Notes under the pieces: model-generated
Seen by the model: the letters and a program-made list of their open reading frames with translations, nothing else
Told to the model about the DNA's origin: nothing
The model's database searches: none
In this document: piece by piece, positions 46,365 through 54,659 of the stretch
How the letters are laid out: every line of letters begins with the position of its first letter
Numbering within the stretch: position 1 is the stretch's first letter
NCBI RefSeq assembly: GCF_003201355.1
Contig: NZ_QICL01000026.1
Coordinates: 1-64,000 of the forward strand
Length of the DNA stretch: 64,000 nt
Reading direction: 5' to 3'
Origin: Indolivaga alginatilytica
Lineage (GTDB): Bacteria > Bacteroidota > Bacteroidia > Bacteroidales > Dysgonomonadaceae
Translations under genes and position numbers: made by a program

Positions 46365-46724
46365 TTAAACTACTATATCTTCCGTATCATCGTCTTGACG
46401 CTTATTCTTTCTCTGATATTTATCCTTATCAGTTAATACAGATTTTCCACCAAAATATTTACCTACGAAAATATTTACGTCTGACTCTTTGTAATAATTC
46501 CGCTTACAGATAGTCATAAATGGGATCAATCCTAAATTTCGATACCGCTGTAAGGTACGAGGAGCTATTTTCAGAAAAAGGCATAAATCCTGATTATCAA
46601 ATAGTTTTTCATCCATCACGGTACTATTCGAGACCAATAGTTTATCAATTTTAGTATCAATATTTTTCATCAATTTGGCTAGACCTTTGATGTTAGCTTC
46701 GAATATGTCATCATCTATTCTCAT
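46365..46724 (-). CDS. HTH (excisionase-like) DNA-binding protein 2
   Basis: 119 residues. A MerR/excisionase-type winged helix is visible: LFDNQDLCLFLKIAPRTLQRYRNLGLIPF followed by KRNYYKESDVNIFV. The tail is highly charged. It is one base from the stop of a paralogous HTH gene upstream. In CTnDOT, two such proteins (Xis2c, Xis2d) help the integrase excise the element. The similarity in type and in nearness to rteC supports an excision role, although no intact integrase is present in the window. Confidence 0.65.
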   Translation of the reverse strand: MRIDDDIFEANIKGLAKLMKNIDTKIDKLLVSNSTVMDEKLFDNQDLCLFLKIAPRTLQRYRNLGLIPFMTICKRNYYKESDVNIFVGKYFGGKSVLTDKDKYQRKNKRQDDDTEDIVV

Positions 46725-46725
46725 A

Positions 46726-47094
46726 TCAATAACTATTTTTCGGTTTATTCTTTTTTCTACTTTCGGTATACTCTTGATGACTTTTAATCAAGTCTGCCAA
46801 GGAGTCTTCTCCCGACCGAACCAACCGTTCTTCCAAAATTCGCTTGATTTCAGCCAGACTGTAATATGTTTTGCCTGATAACACAGAGTAGGAGATAAGG
46901 TTGTTGGAGCGTAGACGCTGTAAGGTGCGTTCACTTATTCTCAAAAAGGTACATACCTCATAGCTATCAACCCATACTTCGTTCAACTCTTCCGAAGTAT
47001 TCGAGGTATCTTTATTCATAATGTAGTCGGCAATAGAATCAATCTTTTTGATTAAATCCTTGTATGCTTCCAAGTCAATTGTAATAACTTCCAT
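46726..47094 (-). CDS. HTH (excisionase-like) DNA-binding protein 1
   Basis: 122 residues. The DNA-binding core is VDSYEVCTFLRISERTLQRLRSNNLISYSVLSGKTYYSLAEIKRIL, the same fold as the next gene, suggesting an ancient duplication. A helical N-terminal part (ITIDLEAYKDLIKKID) may dimerise. First gene of the pair, preceded by palindromic sequences that could be its operator. Confidence 0.7.
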   Translation of the reverse strand: MEVITIDLEAYKDLIKKIDSIADYIMNKDTSNTSEELNEVWVDSYEVCTFLRISERTLQRLRSNNLISYSVLSGKTYYSLAEIKRILEERLVRSGEDSLADLIKSHQEYTESRKKNKPKNSY

Positions 47095-47107
47095 ATCAAT
47101 TTTGTTT

Positions 47108-47152
47108 GATACAAATGTCTGATATATTGATATGTATCTTTCCCAAGTTGGG
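47108..47152. promoter_or_regulatory. Palindromes upstream of the HTH gene pair
   Basis: GATACA (47108-47113) and TGTATC (47133-47138) form an inverted repeat with a 19-base spacer. The perfect 13-base palindrome TCCCAAGTTGGGA follows (47140-47152). RteC of CTnDOT binds inverted half-sites upstream of its excision operon, so this is a reasonable place for such a site, but the sequence itself is not matched. Confidence 0.35.
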
Positions 47153-47316
47153 ATAACTATTTTGAAATAAAGTTTTAATTATCTGGTGTTTAGCAAGAAA
47201 AATTGAGGGGTTTTTCCGAATAGAGATTGGAATCTGTGGAATTGTGTTTTTAAAGGTAGAAAGTTTGATAAACAGTCTAATTTAAGGGTATTTGACTCTA
47301 AAAAAACAGCAAATAA

Positions 47317-47349
47317 AAACTCCCAAACTGGGGCACAACTTGGGAGTTT
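47317..47349 (-). terminator. Terminator of the DHFR-family gene
   Basis: AAACTCCCAA and TTGGGAGTTT (47317-47326 with 47340-47349) give a 10-bp stem. On the minus strand it runs into TTTTTATTTGCTGTTTTTT. Confidence 0.7.
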
Positions 47350-47374
47350 GTTCTGATGGGAATAAGTGTATGTG

Positions 47375-47908
47375 CTACTTTATCTTTTGATAATCAATAC
47401 ATAAAACACCATTGTTATAAGACTGGCTATTGAGTAGTTGCCATTGAGATTCTTTTTTCATCTTGGGAAATAGAGGAATTCCATCTCCCAGTATTATCGG
47501 GATATAGGTAATAATCATATTATCAATTATATCACTGTTCAGGAACATGGAAACTAATTCCCCGCCACCAACGAGCCAAATGTCTTTGCCTTGTTTACTC
47601 TTTAGTTCAGAGATTGTTTCGATGATATTTTCATTCAGAAAATGAATATTTGGTTCTGTTTTACTTCCTGCATGGCGAGTGACAATGTATGTTTCTTTAT
47701 CCTTATATGGCCAAACAACATCCATCGCTAAAATATCTCGATAAGTTTTTCCTCCCATGATTACAGTATCGATGGACTCAAAGAAATCTTTATAACCATA
47801 ATCTAGTTGTTGAGGGTTCGGAAATTCAGTTAGCCAATCTAAATCGCCATCCAGACTGGCAATATATCCATCTATGGATGAGGCAATATATAATTTTATT
47901 TTTCTCAT
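47375..47908 (-). CDS. Dihydrofolate reductase family (RibD C-terminal-like) protein
   Basis: 177 residues. It starts MRKIKLYIASSIDGYIASLDGDLDWL, contains DTVIMGGKTYRDIL and the nucleotide-binding IWLVGGGELVSMFL, all typical of the RibD_C/DHFR-like family of NADPH-dependent reductases. Members are common cargo in Bacteroidetes mobile elements; the substrate is unknown. It has a 240-nt structured leader and its own terminator, so it is probably transcribed alone. Confidence 0.88.
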   Translation of the reverse strand: MRKIKLYIASSIDGYIASLDGDLDWLTEFPNPQQLDYGYKDFFESIDTVIMGGKTYRDILAMDVVWPYKDKETYIVTRHAGSKTEPNIHFLNENIIETISELKSKQGKDIWLVGGGELVSMFLNSDIIDNMIITYIPIILGDGIPLFPKMKKESQWQLLNSQSYNNGVLCIDYQKIK

Positions 47909-47939
47909 GGTTGTAATGTTTTAGATGTACAATATACAA

Positions 47940-48148
47940 AAAAGAAGTGTGGAACATGTACTGTTCCGCTACGAGGTACTGGTATACCCGAAGGACGAAA
48001 CAGACATGTCCACACCATACTTTCGTATAGCATGAACATTGCTCTGCTAGTCTCGTCCTTCTAAAATTACCAGTTTTCGTAGCGAGACGTTCAGTGAACG
48101 TTATGTTATATCTTTAAGGAGAGTTACCCCTCCATATTTCTTTATTCT
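47940..48148 (-). ncRNA. Highly structured leader RNA or small RNA before the DHFR-family gene
   Basis: A -7 box lies at 48163-48156 and transcription would start near 48148. Three nested perfect stems close one large arm: CGCTACGA (47967-47974) with TCGTAGCG (48077-48084); ACTGGTA (47978-47984) with TACCAGT (48068-48074); GAAGGACGA (47990-47998) with TCGTCCTTC (48053-48061). Side hairpins lie at ACGTTCA/TGAACGT (about 48088-48102) and GGAACA/TGTTCC (47951-47967). On the minus strand the last is followed by TTCTTTTTTG, a terminator. So the element is either a free small RNA of about 200 nt or an attenuator/riboswitch-like leader. No known class recognised. Confidence 0.6.
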
Positions 48149-48155
48149 TCATACA

Positions 48156-48163
48156 AAGATATT
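48156..48163 (-). promoter_or_regulatory. -7 box (TATCTTTG) for the structured RNA
   Basis: A perfect TAnnTTTG match on the minus strand, just downstream of the rteC stop and about 8 bp upstream of the expected RNA start. Confidence 0.55.
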
Positions 48164-48172
48164 ATAATTTGT

Positions 48173-49024
48173 TTATTTGTTATCAGCTTCGTCCATTCTA
48201 CCATTTAGATATTTTATCAATTTATCTAAGAAGATGGTTCGGCTACCTTTTCGATCTCGCATTTCAAGGAATGTGTGATAGTAATCTCCCAGATTGATAT
48301 TGAACACATACTCTATATATTCTGTTAATTCTTTTATGTTTACATTCCCATTATTGAAACAACTAGTTCCTTCCCACCCATAAATCTGTTCAACTAATTC
48401 CGCTTTTTTACCTGTCCATGTCAACTTTACCATAGGAGAATAAGGCTCGGCAGAATAGGGCTGAATCGAATATGTCTCTAGTTTTACCAACTCCCCGTTG
48501 AGGTAGATGGAAAGCATTTCATTAGCCAATATTTTAGCTATTTTAAAATCGAAGCTAGTTGAAAAAGTAGGATCTCTTTCAAAATAAAAAGAATCTAAGT
48601 TCAGTTGGATATCAGGCTTCCCTCTGACAAAATAATACTTATCGAAGTGTGTGCATCCTGTTCGATAATACTTGTAGAAATCTAAATTCCTGTCAAAAAA
48701 TGTTTTAATGTGATCCAACTCTTTTTTAAAATGAGCTTTTTGAGACTCTAGACTACCATTAGGGCGTATAGTCTCAATATTATATATCTTCCGATAGTAA
48801 ATTAACTTGCTGAACAATTGAGGTTTAATATCTTTAAAAAAATAGATCTCTTCCTCTAAGCCCTTGAATGAATAAGTGAAAACAAATGACTTTAGTTCTA
48901 CAAATGTACCTTCTAATAATTCAATTGCTTTGGGGGCTTTGACAAAAATATTTTCTTCTTCCAAATCAATAATCTTAAGCTGATAGTTTAGCTTTTCTAT
49001 TAATTCGCATGTGTATTTTTTCAT
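48173..49024 (-). CDS. rteC: Regulator RteC
   Basis: 283 residues. The RteC pattern is seen in FKDIKPQLFSKLIYYRKIYNIE, HIKTFFDRNLDFYKYYRTGCTHFDKYYFVRG, and a C-terminal part with LTWTGKKAELVEQIYG and NINLGDYYHTFLEMRDRKGSRTIFLDKL (a winged-helix-like end). In CTnDOT RteC activates the excision operon under tetracycline control via RteA-RteB. Here no RteA/RteB pair or tetQ is visible; instead rteC ends an operon of exporter genes that may be driven by a LytTR system. Confidence 0.88.
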   Translation of the reverse strand: MKKYTCELIEKLNYQLKIIDLEEENIFVKAPKAIELLEGTFVELKSFVFTYSFKGLEEEIYFFKDIKPQLFSKLIYYRKIYNIETIRPNGSLESQKAHFKKELDHIKTFFDRNLDFYKYYRTGCTHFDKYYFVRGKPDIQLNLDSFYFERDPTFSTSFDFKIAKILANEMLSIYLNGELVKLETYSIQPYSAEPYSPMVKLTWTGKKAELVEQIYGWEGTSCFNNGNVNIKELTEYIEYVFNINLGDYYHTFLEMRDRKGSRTIFLDKLIKYLNGRMDEADNK

Positions 49025-49057
49025 AATTGTGATATATTAGAATTTTCAATTCTTCTT

Positions 49058-49177
49058 TCATTTTTCGAGAGTGTTCTTACACCAACTATGTATTATTTCC
49101 ACTAGCATATCAGGAATGAGCAATGCCAAACTAATCAATACTCCTATAATAATCAACACAATCATTAGATACTTCAT
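49058..49177 (-). CDS. 39-residue membrane peptide overlapping the ABC ATPase gene
   Basis: ATG 49177-49175 overlaps the TGA of the ABC ATPase in an ATGA, and the frame ends at TGA 49060-49058. The product begins MKYLMIVLIIIGVLISLALL, a single membrane helix, and ends in a short tail WCKNTLEK with one cysteine. The overlap implies translational coupling to the exporter. It could be a small exporter subunit, a regulator of it, or even the exported peptide. 33 bp separate it from rteC. Confidence 0.5.
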   Translation of the reverse strand: MKYLMIVLIIIGVLISLALLIPDMLVEIIHSWCKNTLEK

Positions 49178-49845
49178 GTAACTATCCTCCCATCTTTTAG
49201 ATGAATAATCCGATCCGATCTATCAGCAAAGTCTTCATCATGCGTCACTGTCAGTATCGTTTGACCCTTTTCTTTACATAATTCTTTAAATAGATCAAGC
49301 ACAATTGCTGTATTTTGGCTATCTAAATTACCCGTAGGCTCATCTCCAATTATTAATGTTGGTTGATTTATCAATGCTCTGGCTATAGCTACACGCTGTT
49401 GTTCTCCACCGGAGAGAAGGGATGCTTTCTTCTTTCCTTGATCAGCTACATCGAGCAAACAAAGCAGTTCGAAGGCATTATTCTCTATTTCTTCTTTAGA
49501 TAACTTTCCTAATTTGAGTGCAGGAAGCATTACATTGTCAAAGACCGAAAATTCGGGTAATAAAAAATGAAATTGGAAAATGAATCCTATATGCTCATTT
49601 CTGAAATTGGCTAACCAGTTATTATCTTTACCTTTTATTTCGTTCTCACTTATATTTATACTTCCGTCAAAATCAGTATCCATTGTTGAGAGTAAATATA
49701 ATAATGTGGATTTCCCACTGCCCGATTTTCCTGTTATAGAGGTCAGTTTCCCTTTTTCAACATTGAAATTCAAATCTTTTAAGACATGAAATTCTGTTGG
49801 TTGCCGAAAGTACTTATTCAGATTATTTACTTCTAAAATATTCAT
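49174..49845 (-). CDS. ABC transporter ATPase (LolD/MacB type)
   Basis: 223 residues. Walker A GKSGSGKSTLL, signature LLSGGEQQRVAIARAL and Walker B LIIGDEPTGNLD are intact, with ILTVTHDEDFADRSDR containing the switch histidine. Size and sequence fit the LolD/FtsE/MacB ATPase group that powers mechanotransmission rather than classical transport. It follows the permease by three bases and is followed by the small membrane peptide. Confidence 0.93.
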   Translation of the reverse strand: MNILEVNNLNKYFRQPTEFHVLKDLNFNVEKGKLTSITGKSGSGKSTLLYLLSTMDTDFDGSINISENEIKGKDNNWLANFRNEHIGFIFQFHFLLPEFSVFDNVMLPALKLGKLSKEEIENNAFELLCLLDVADQGKKKASLLSGGEQQRVAIARALINQPTLIIGDEPTGNLDSQNTAIVLDLFKELCKEKGQTILTVTHDEDFADRSDRIIHLKDGRIVT

Positions 49846-49848
49846 AGC

Positions 49849-51111
49849 CTAACCTCTTAATATTGTTATGGGATCTAATCGGGATGCTTTACGAGAAGGA
49901 AGATAACCAGCTAATGAAGTCGTTAACAATCCAAAGAGCAGACCTAATATATAGTATAAGATATTGAAGCACATCGGTAAATGGTCCAAGGATAGAAAAT
50001 ATTCACTTTCGAATGGAATAAATGTTGCGAGCCAAGAAAGTATCAAGCCAATCAGTAATCCGAGAATTGCACCAATGAAACCAATTGTTAAAGCCTGTAT
50101 CATAAATATCATTCGAACATCATTATCGGAAAATCCAAGAGCTTTGATGATTGCAATATCTTTCATTTTTTCATATATCATCATATTTAGAATGTTGAAT
50201 ATCCCAAATCCGGCAACGAGCAAAATGCTGGCTGCGATACATTTAAAAACAATATCGTTCAATTCATCTCCTTCAAATAAAAGAGGATTATCCTTTAACC
50301 AGTCAGAACTACTGCATGAATGTTGTTCCACCAAAGACTGAGCCATTGCGGGTGCAAGTGATCTATCATATAATTTTATGTTTATATCTGTAATATAGGA
50401 TGATGGCACACTTAGTATCGTTTGAACTGTTTTAGTGTTAACATAGCAAATTGTTTTATCTTGATCGGGTATACCTATTTTTATTATTCCTGATAAAGTT
50501 GCTATAAAATCAAACCCTTTATCGGTGGTAACGACTATTTTATCTCCAATATTCAAGTTTAATCTAGCAGCTAATTTCTTGCCCATAACTAAACTATTAG
50601 GGATATGAGATAGGGCTTTGGAATCTCCTGCTACGAATTTACTTTCCAGATCTAAGAGTTTATTTTCATCTTCATAATTTATGCCTGTTATCTCACCATT
50701 AATTTTAGAAGAACCAAAGTTATAGTAGACTTGGGATTTGACTATCCCCGAAACAGCTTTCACCGCCGGATTACTATTAAGTTTTTCAATGGTCTTTTGG
50801 GCATCTCTCAGATTTAGAAGGATATTCTTGGGTTTAGGATGGTGTACAATATTATTTTCTCCAATATGTACCCTATCTAATACTGCATCTTCACTTATAT
50901 TAGTTTCATTAAATAACCTGATGTCAGGGCACTGCTCCAAAGATAGTTCTGTTATATACTGATTAACGCCTTTAACACAACCTAATAAAAAAATAAAGAC
51001 AGCGATTCCAAATGTAACTCCTGCAATGGCTACAATTGTTTGTGTCTTCTTTGCCCATAACTGCGTGAAGCCAATATAAGAGGTCAGTTTAATACGATTG
51101 ATATAGTTCAT
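49849..51111 (-). CDS. FtsX/MacB-type ABC permease
   Basis: 420 residues with four membrane segments: one near the N terminus (about 22-48) and three in the last third (about 287-312, 335-365, 380-405). Between them is a large periplasmic domain, the MacB_PCD/FtsX layout. It overlaps the upstream membrane-fusion gene by four bases. It probably works with the HlyD and TolC proteins to push a substrate through the outer membrane. Confidence 0.9.
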   Translation of the reverse strand: MNYINRIKLTSYIGFTQLWAKKTQTIVAIAGVTFGIAVFIFLLGCVKGVNQYITELSLEQCPDIRLFNETNISEDAVLDRVHIGENNIVHHPKPKNILLNLRDAQKTIEKLNSNPAVKAVSGIVKSQVYYNFGSSKINGEITGINYEDENKLLDLESKFVAGDSKALSHIPNSLVMGKKLAARLNLNIGDKIVVTTDKGFDFIATLSGIIKIGIPDQDKTICYVNTKTVQTILSVPSSYITDINIKLYDRSLAPAMAQSLVEQHSCSSSDWLKDNPLLFEGDELNDIVFKCIAASILLVAGFGIFNILNMMIYEKMKDIAIIKALGFSDNDVRMIFMIQALTIGFIGAILGLLIGLILSWLATFIPFESEYFLSLDHLPMCFNILYYILGLLFGLLTTSLAGYLPSRKASRLDPITILRG

Positions 51112-52274
51112 TGCGATCTGTATTTATATATGATGTCTCCTATTTTCAGGCCATTAGTTATCTCAATGAAATTATCATTTCTAATACCAGTAAGTACTTT
51201 TATTTTCTTTGTTACGCCCTCTGATGAATGGCGTAACAAGCTATCTCCTTCTAATAAGTAGTCAAAAGGAATAAGGATAGATTTTTCTTTTTCCCGAATC
51301 ATAATATTTGCCTCTACTGTGGATTGAGGAAAGAATGATGAGTTGCTTGTAATAGAAGCTTCAACCTTGAAACTACGGGAATCTTTTTGTAGTAATGGGT
51401 CAATTTTCGAAATAGCACCTTCAAAAACATGATCTTTCGAAATATCTGTTTCAAAATAAACTTTTTGTCCGATTCTAATTTTTATCATATCCTTCTCATC
51501 AACTAATAATTCTAACTTATATTTGTTCTCAGAACCGATAAGCAATATTGTTTCGCCACTAATGACAACCTCACCTACTTTCTTTTGAATGGAATATACT
51601 TTTCCCGAAACTTTGCTCTGCAATACTTTACTTTCATTCGTTTCAGACACTCGTGCCAATACCATCTCTGCATCAAGAACCTTATTCGCTAATTCATTTC
51701 TTTTAGCCGTGTATTGCTGCTGTAAATTAGTATATACAGTATAGCTCGATTCAGCTATTAAGCTATATTGTTCTGCTTCTTTTGCTGAAACGGCTTTGTC
51801 TTTCAATAAGAAATTATAACGTTCAGCATTCTTTTTATCCAAGGCATATTTCTGATTTGCTAACTCAATTTTCAATCTGAACTCATCAAGTATGGCTGAT
51901 CTTTCCAATGCTTCTTTCTTTGCGAAAGTCAGTTGCTCTTCAGCAATACCAACTTGTTTTACCTCTTTTGATGTACCGAGATATACTAAGATATCCCCTT
52001 CTTCTACAAAGTCGCCCTCTTTTACCATTATCTGTGCAATACGTTCTGTTGATGCCCCCTTCAATAAAAAAGATTGCTCGGGGAATATTTCTCCCGAAGC
52101 ATAAACTGCTTCATTTATAGTTTCTTCTTTCACTGCGTAAGATTCCATATCTCCATTGCAGGATGAAACAAAAAGAACAAGAGTGGCTATAATTGTGCAT
52201 AACAATATTCTTTTAGGCTTTACTAGCCATCCTATATATCCATATACCTGTAATATCAGAGCAAATGTTCTCAT
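51108..52274 (-). CDS. HlyD-family periplasmic adaptor (membrane fusion protein)
   Basis: 388 residues. An N-terminal membrane/lipid anchor (VLFVSSCNGD, a possible lipobox) precedes a lipoyl half (GDFVEEGDILVYLG), a long helical hairpin (about 105-200), the second lipoyl half (SKVSGKVYSIQKKVGEVVISGE), and a beta-barrel/membrane-proximal end. It bridges the MacB-type permease and the TolC-like channel. Overlaps on both sides show a tight operon. Confidence 0.9.
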   Translation of the reverse strand: MRTFALILQVYGYIGWLVKPKRILLCTIIATLVLFVSSCNGDMESYAVKEETINEAVYASGEIFPEQSFLLKGASTERIAQIMVKEGDFVEEGDILVYLGTSKEVKQVGIAEEQLTFAKKEALERSAILDEFRLKIELANQKYALDKKNAERYNFLLKDKAVSAKEAEQYSLIAESSYTVYTNLQQQYTAKRNELANKVLDAEMVLARVSETNESKVLQSKVSGKVYSIQKKVGEVVISGETILLIGSENKYKLELLVDEKDMIKIRIGQKVYFETDISKDHVFEGAISKIDPLLQKDSRSFKVEASITSNSSFFPQSTVEANIMIREKEKSILIPFDYLLEGDSLLRHSSEGVTKKIKVLTGIRNDNFIEITNGLKIGDIIYKYRSQ

Positions 52275-53590
52275 TTTTCGATTCTGTTACTTTGTAAATA
52301 ATTCAGTTCAACATAATTTTTAAGATAATTCAGCTTTGCTGTATTTAGTCGTTCTTGAGATTCGATTAAGTCTTGCTGAATTTGTTTCAGTTGGAGCATG
52401 TCAATAATTCCTTGCTCTATTTTTTGTTGGCATAATCTCTCATTCTCCTCAGCAAGTTTTACCACTTCGTTTAATTTATCCAATACTTTCAATGTTTTAT
52501 TGGTTTCCAAAACAATTTGCCGAAAGTTTTTTGTTTCTCGTTCCTCATAATCTGACAACTCCATAGATGCTTGCTTTGCAATAGCCTTTTGTCTTTTAGC
52601 AGAATTTATGTCTGCTAGAGAGAAGAGAGGTATTTGCAACCGTAGACCTACAAACCCACTGGTATACCAAGAAGATGATCTTTTGAAATCATTGAACTTG
52701 TCGCCGAATCCCATTTGCCCCAAATTACTTGTAAATGACAGCTTGGGATAGAATGATGATCTGAGTGATTTATATTTGTATTCTTCAATATTCACTTTAT
52801 GTTGTTGTTCTTCATAATTAGGCAAATTGTGAACACTGAAACTTTCATTTGTCAATGAAGGTATATTTTCTATATCTGATATGCTTAACAATTCGTCCAA
52901 TGGATAACTCATCCAGAATTTCAAATCCAATAGGCTTTTTTGAAAATCTGTTTCCACTTTTATCTGATTCTCGACATATTGATTTAAAATACTTTGCGAT
53001 TGGTTTAATGATATTTTATCTATAATACCTGCATCAAATTGCTTGAACAATAGTGAATTAATATGTCTATACATACGCAATCGTTCGTCAGCTGTTTCAA
53101 CATTTATTCTTTGTATCTGCACAGAATAGTAGGCTGCCGTAACATTCCTATCTAATAGTTTCGATAATGATTGATAATTATATTTAGACGCTTGACTTTT
53201 CAAATTTTGCACCTTTATCTCTTGCCATGCCTCCATATTCAATATCTTCCAATTCACATTCACGCCATAGTTACCCATCCAAGGAGTTCCTATAGGAATT
53301 GCTACAGTTGTTCCTTCCTCTTTGCCGACTAGCTCTCCCGGATAGGATTGTACAGGTATCTTCCAATAATAATCCATTTCTGCCGAAAGAGATACTTCTG
53401 GGACAAATTGTGATAAAGCCACTTTCTTATCGAATCCTGCGACTCTTATATTTTGAGAATTTGCCAGTAACTCCTTGTTGTTCTCTTTGGCATACACTAG
53501 GCAACGATCAAGTTGCCACCCTTGTCCATAAACGAGTGGAAAGAATGAGTAAAAAGTTACCAGTAGAGTATATATTTTTACTTGTCCCAT
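52271..53590 (-). CDS. TolC-family outer-membrane efflux channel
   Basis: 439 residues with a signal peptide (LLVTFYSFFPLVYGQ). It starts the mature chain with the typical GWQLDRCLVYAKENNKELL, and has two internally repeated helical halves with outer-membrane strand pairs (for example SFTSNLGQMGFGD and FVGLRLQIPLFS). Completes a tripartite export machine with the next three genes. Confidence 0.92.
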   Translation of the reverse strand: MGQVKIYTLLVTFYSFFPLVYGQGWQLDRCLVYAKENNKELLANSQNIRVAGFDKKVALSQFVPEVSLSAEMDYYWKIPVQSYPGELVGKEEGTTVAIPIGTPWMGNYGVNVNWKILNMEAWQEIKVQNLKSQASKYNYQSLSKLLDRNVTAAYYSVQIQRINVETADERLRMYRHINSLLFKQFDAGIIDKISLNQSQSILNQYVENQIKVETDFQKSLLDLKFWMSYPLDELLSISDIENIPSLTNESFSVHNLPNYEEQQHKVNIEEYKYKSLRSSFYPKLSFTSNLGQMGFGDKFNDFKRSSSWYTSGFVGLRLQIPLFSLADINSAKRQKAIAKQASMELSDYEERETKNFRQIVLETNKTLKVLDKLNEVVKLAEENERLCQQKIEQGIIDMLQLKQIQQDLIESQERLNTAKLNYLKNYVELNYLQSNRIEK

Positions 53591-53604
53591 AGGTGTTTTG
53601 ATAA

Positions 53605-54507
53605 TTAAAATCCAATTTGAAGCCCTGCTGATGCATAAGGAGATATCTGAAAATAATAGCTTCTATCCTGAAACATTCCTTTAAAACTTCTGTCACTAAA
53701 TTCGGCTAAACGCATTGCATTGATACCGGCGGTTAATGGTATTGACAAGTTTTTCCCAATCTTTATCTCGGGGCGAAGACCTCCCACGATGTATTGATGA
53801 GAAAACATTTTATCTTTACCATCTTTTTCCACTAAAGCTAATTGCCCATTAACCTCTGCAATAAGACTAAGACTAAAATATTTACTAAAATTATGTTTAG
53901 CAGATATTTCAAGACCTTCCAGCATGGAGACTTTAAACGCAAAGTTCCCCTGTGTAGTCCAATTAAGATATAAAGCAGGAAACACCATCGGAAAACCGAA
54001 TGAGTTATTCACAGCTATTCCACCTCCAAGGTCCAGATTTGGTTTAAGATGCCTGATAAAAATAACGCCTCCACTTGCTAAAACATTTTTAAAACCTATT
54101 TGAGAGAAGCGTGTAGTAGGGGCATATATTCCTGCACCGATACTTGCCATTAACGACCATTTGTCATTCAATGGCCTCATGTGATAAATACTTAAGCCAA
54201 GATTCATAATTTCATCTAAGACCAGATCTTCTGTAAAATTCTTATTGTTAAGCGAGGCATATGCCCCTCCTGCATTTATTCCCCAAACTGTAGGGCGGTT
54301 ATTCTCATTTATTTTTATGGATAGCGGTAGGTTGATTCCCCCTTGATAGACCATTGCCGAACCCTTACTATCACCTACTTTCTCATCCGTATCCCCTTCC
54401 ATTATACGGTAGTTTGATTTTCCGAAATATTCGGTTTTAAATGAAATTTGTGCATCCACTTGTATGCAAACAACACTTATAAAAACATAAATCAATAATA
54501 ATTTCAT
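53605..54507 (-). CDS. Putative outer-membrane beta-barrel protein of the exporter operon
   Basis: 300 residues with a signal peptide (LLLIYVFISVVCIQVDAQ). The mature sequence alternates hydrophobic and polar residues with repeated strands (GGINLPLSI, SLMASIGAGIYAP, NLDLGGGIAVNNSFG, GLQIGF at the C terminus). The terminal phenylalanine is a sorting signal of outer-membrane barrels. It is the first gene of the exporter operon, 14 bp before the TolC gene. Family not recognised. Confidence 0.7.
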   Translation of the reverse strand: MKLLLIYVFISVVCIQVDAQISFKTEYFGKSNYRIMEGDTDEKVGDSKGSAMVYQGGINLPLSIKINENNRPTVWGINAGGAYASLNNKNFTEDLVLDEIMNLGLSIYHMRPLNDKWSLMASIGAGIYAPTTRFSQIGFKNVLASGGVIFIRHLKPNLDLGGGIAVNNSFGFPMVFPALYLNWTTQGNFAFKVSMLEGLEISAKHNFSKYFSLSLIAEVNGQLALVEKDGKDKMFSHQYIVGGLRPEIKIGKNLSIPLTAGINAMRLAEFSDRSFKGMFQDRSYYFQISPYASAGLQIGF

Positions 54508-54584
54508 AGCTTTAATCGTTTTAATTAGACAATCTGTTTTAAGTTTACTGAGACAAATATCAATAGGATTGGGATGAGATGAAA

Positions 54585-54614
54585 ATCGTTTTGACCGATG
54601 GTCGCTCAGTTTTG
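54585..54614. promoter_or_regulatory. LytTR-type operator: two direct repeats 21 bp apart
   Basis: ATCGTTTTG (54585-54593) and TCAGTTTTG (54606-54614) are direct repeats with start-to-start spacing of 21 bp, the spacing expected for a LytTR dimer. They lie between the exporter operon and the sensor kinase/LytTR regulator genes, just upstream of the kinase promoter. Confidence 0.6.
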
Positions 54615-54624
54615 ATGCTTGGTA

Positions 54625-54655
54625 ATTGTTCTATGGATTTATACCTCTAACTTTG
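54625..54655 (+). promoter_or_regulatory. Promoter of the two-component system; near-leaderless start
   Basis: ATTG (54625-54628), 19 bases, then TAACTTTG (54648-54655). The kinase ATG begins only 5 bp after the -7 box, so the message would start at or very near its ATG. Confidence 0.6.
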
Positions 54656-54659
54656 TGAT

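Noticed and set aside
47978-48002. GGACGAAACAG, which resembles the 3' core of a hammerhead ribozyme, in the structured RNA region
   Set aside because: The essential CUGANGA half of the core is absent at the required place, and the segment is on the plus strand, opposite to the likely transcript.
49174-54507. Tetracycline resistance or other drug-specific efflux
   Set aside because: The exporter is MacB-like with HlyD and TolC partners. No tetQ, tetX or erm-like gene is present and the substrate cannot be read from the sequence.
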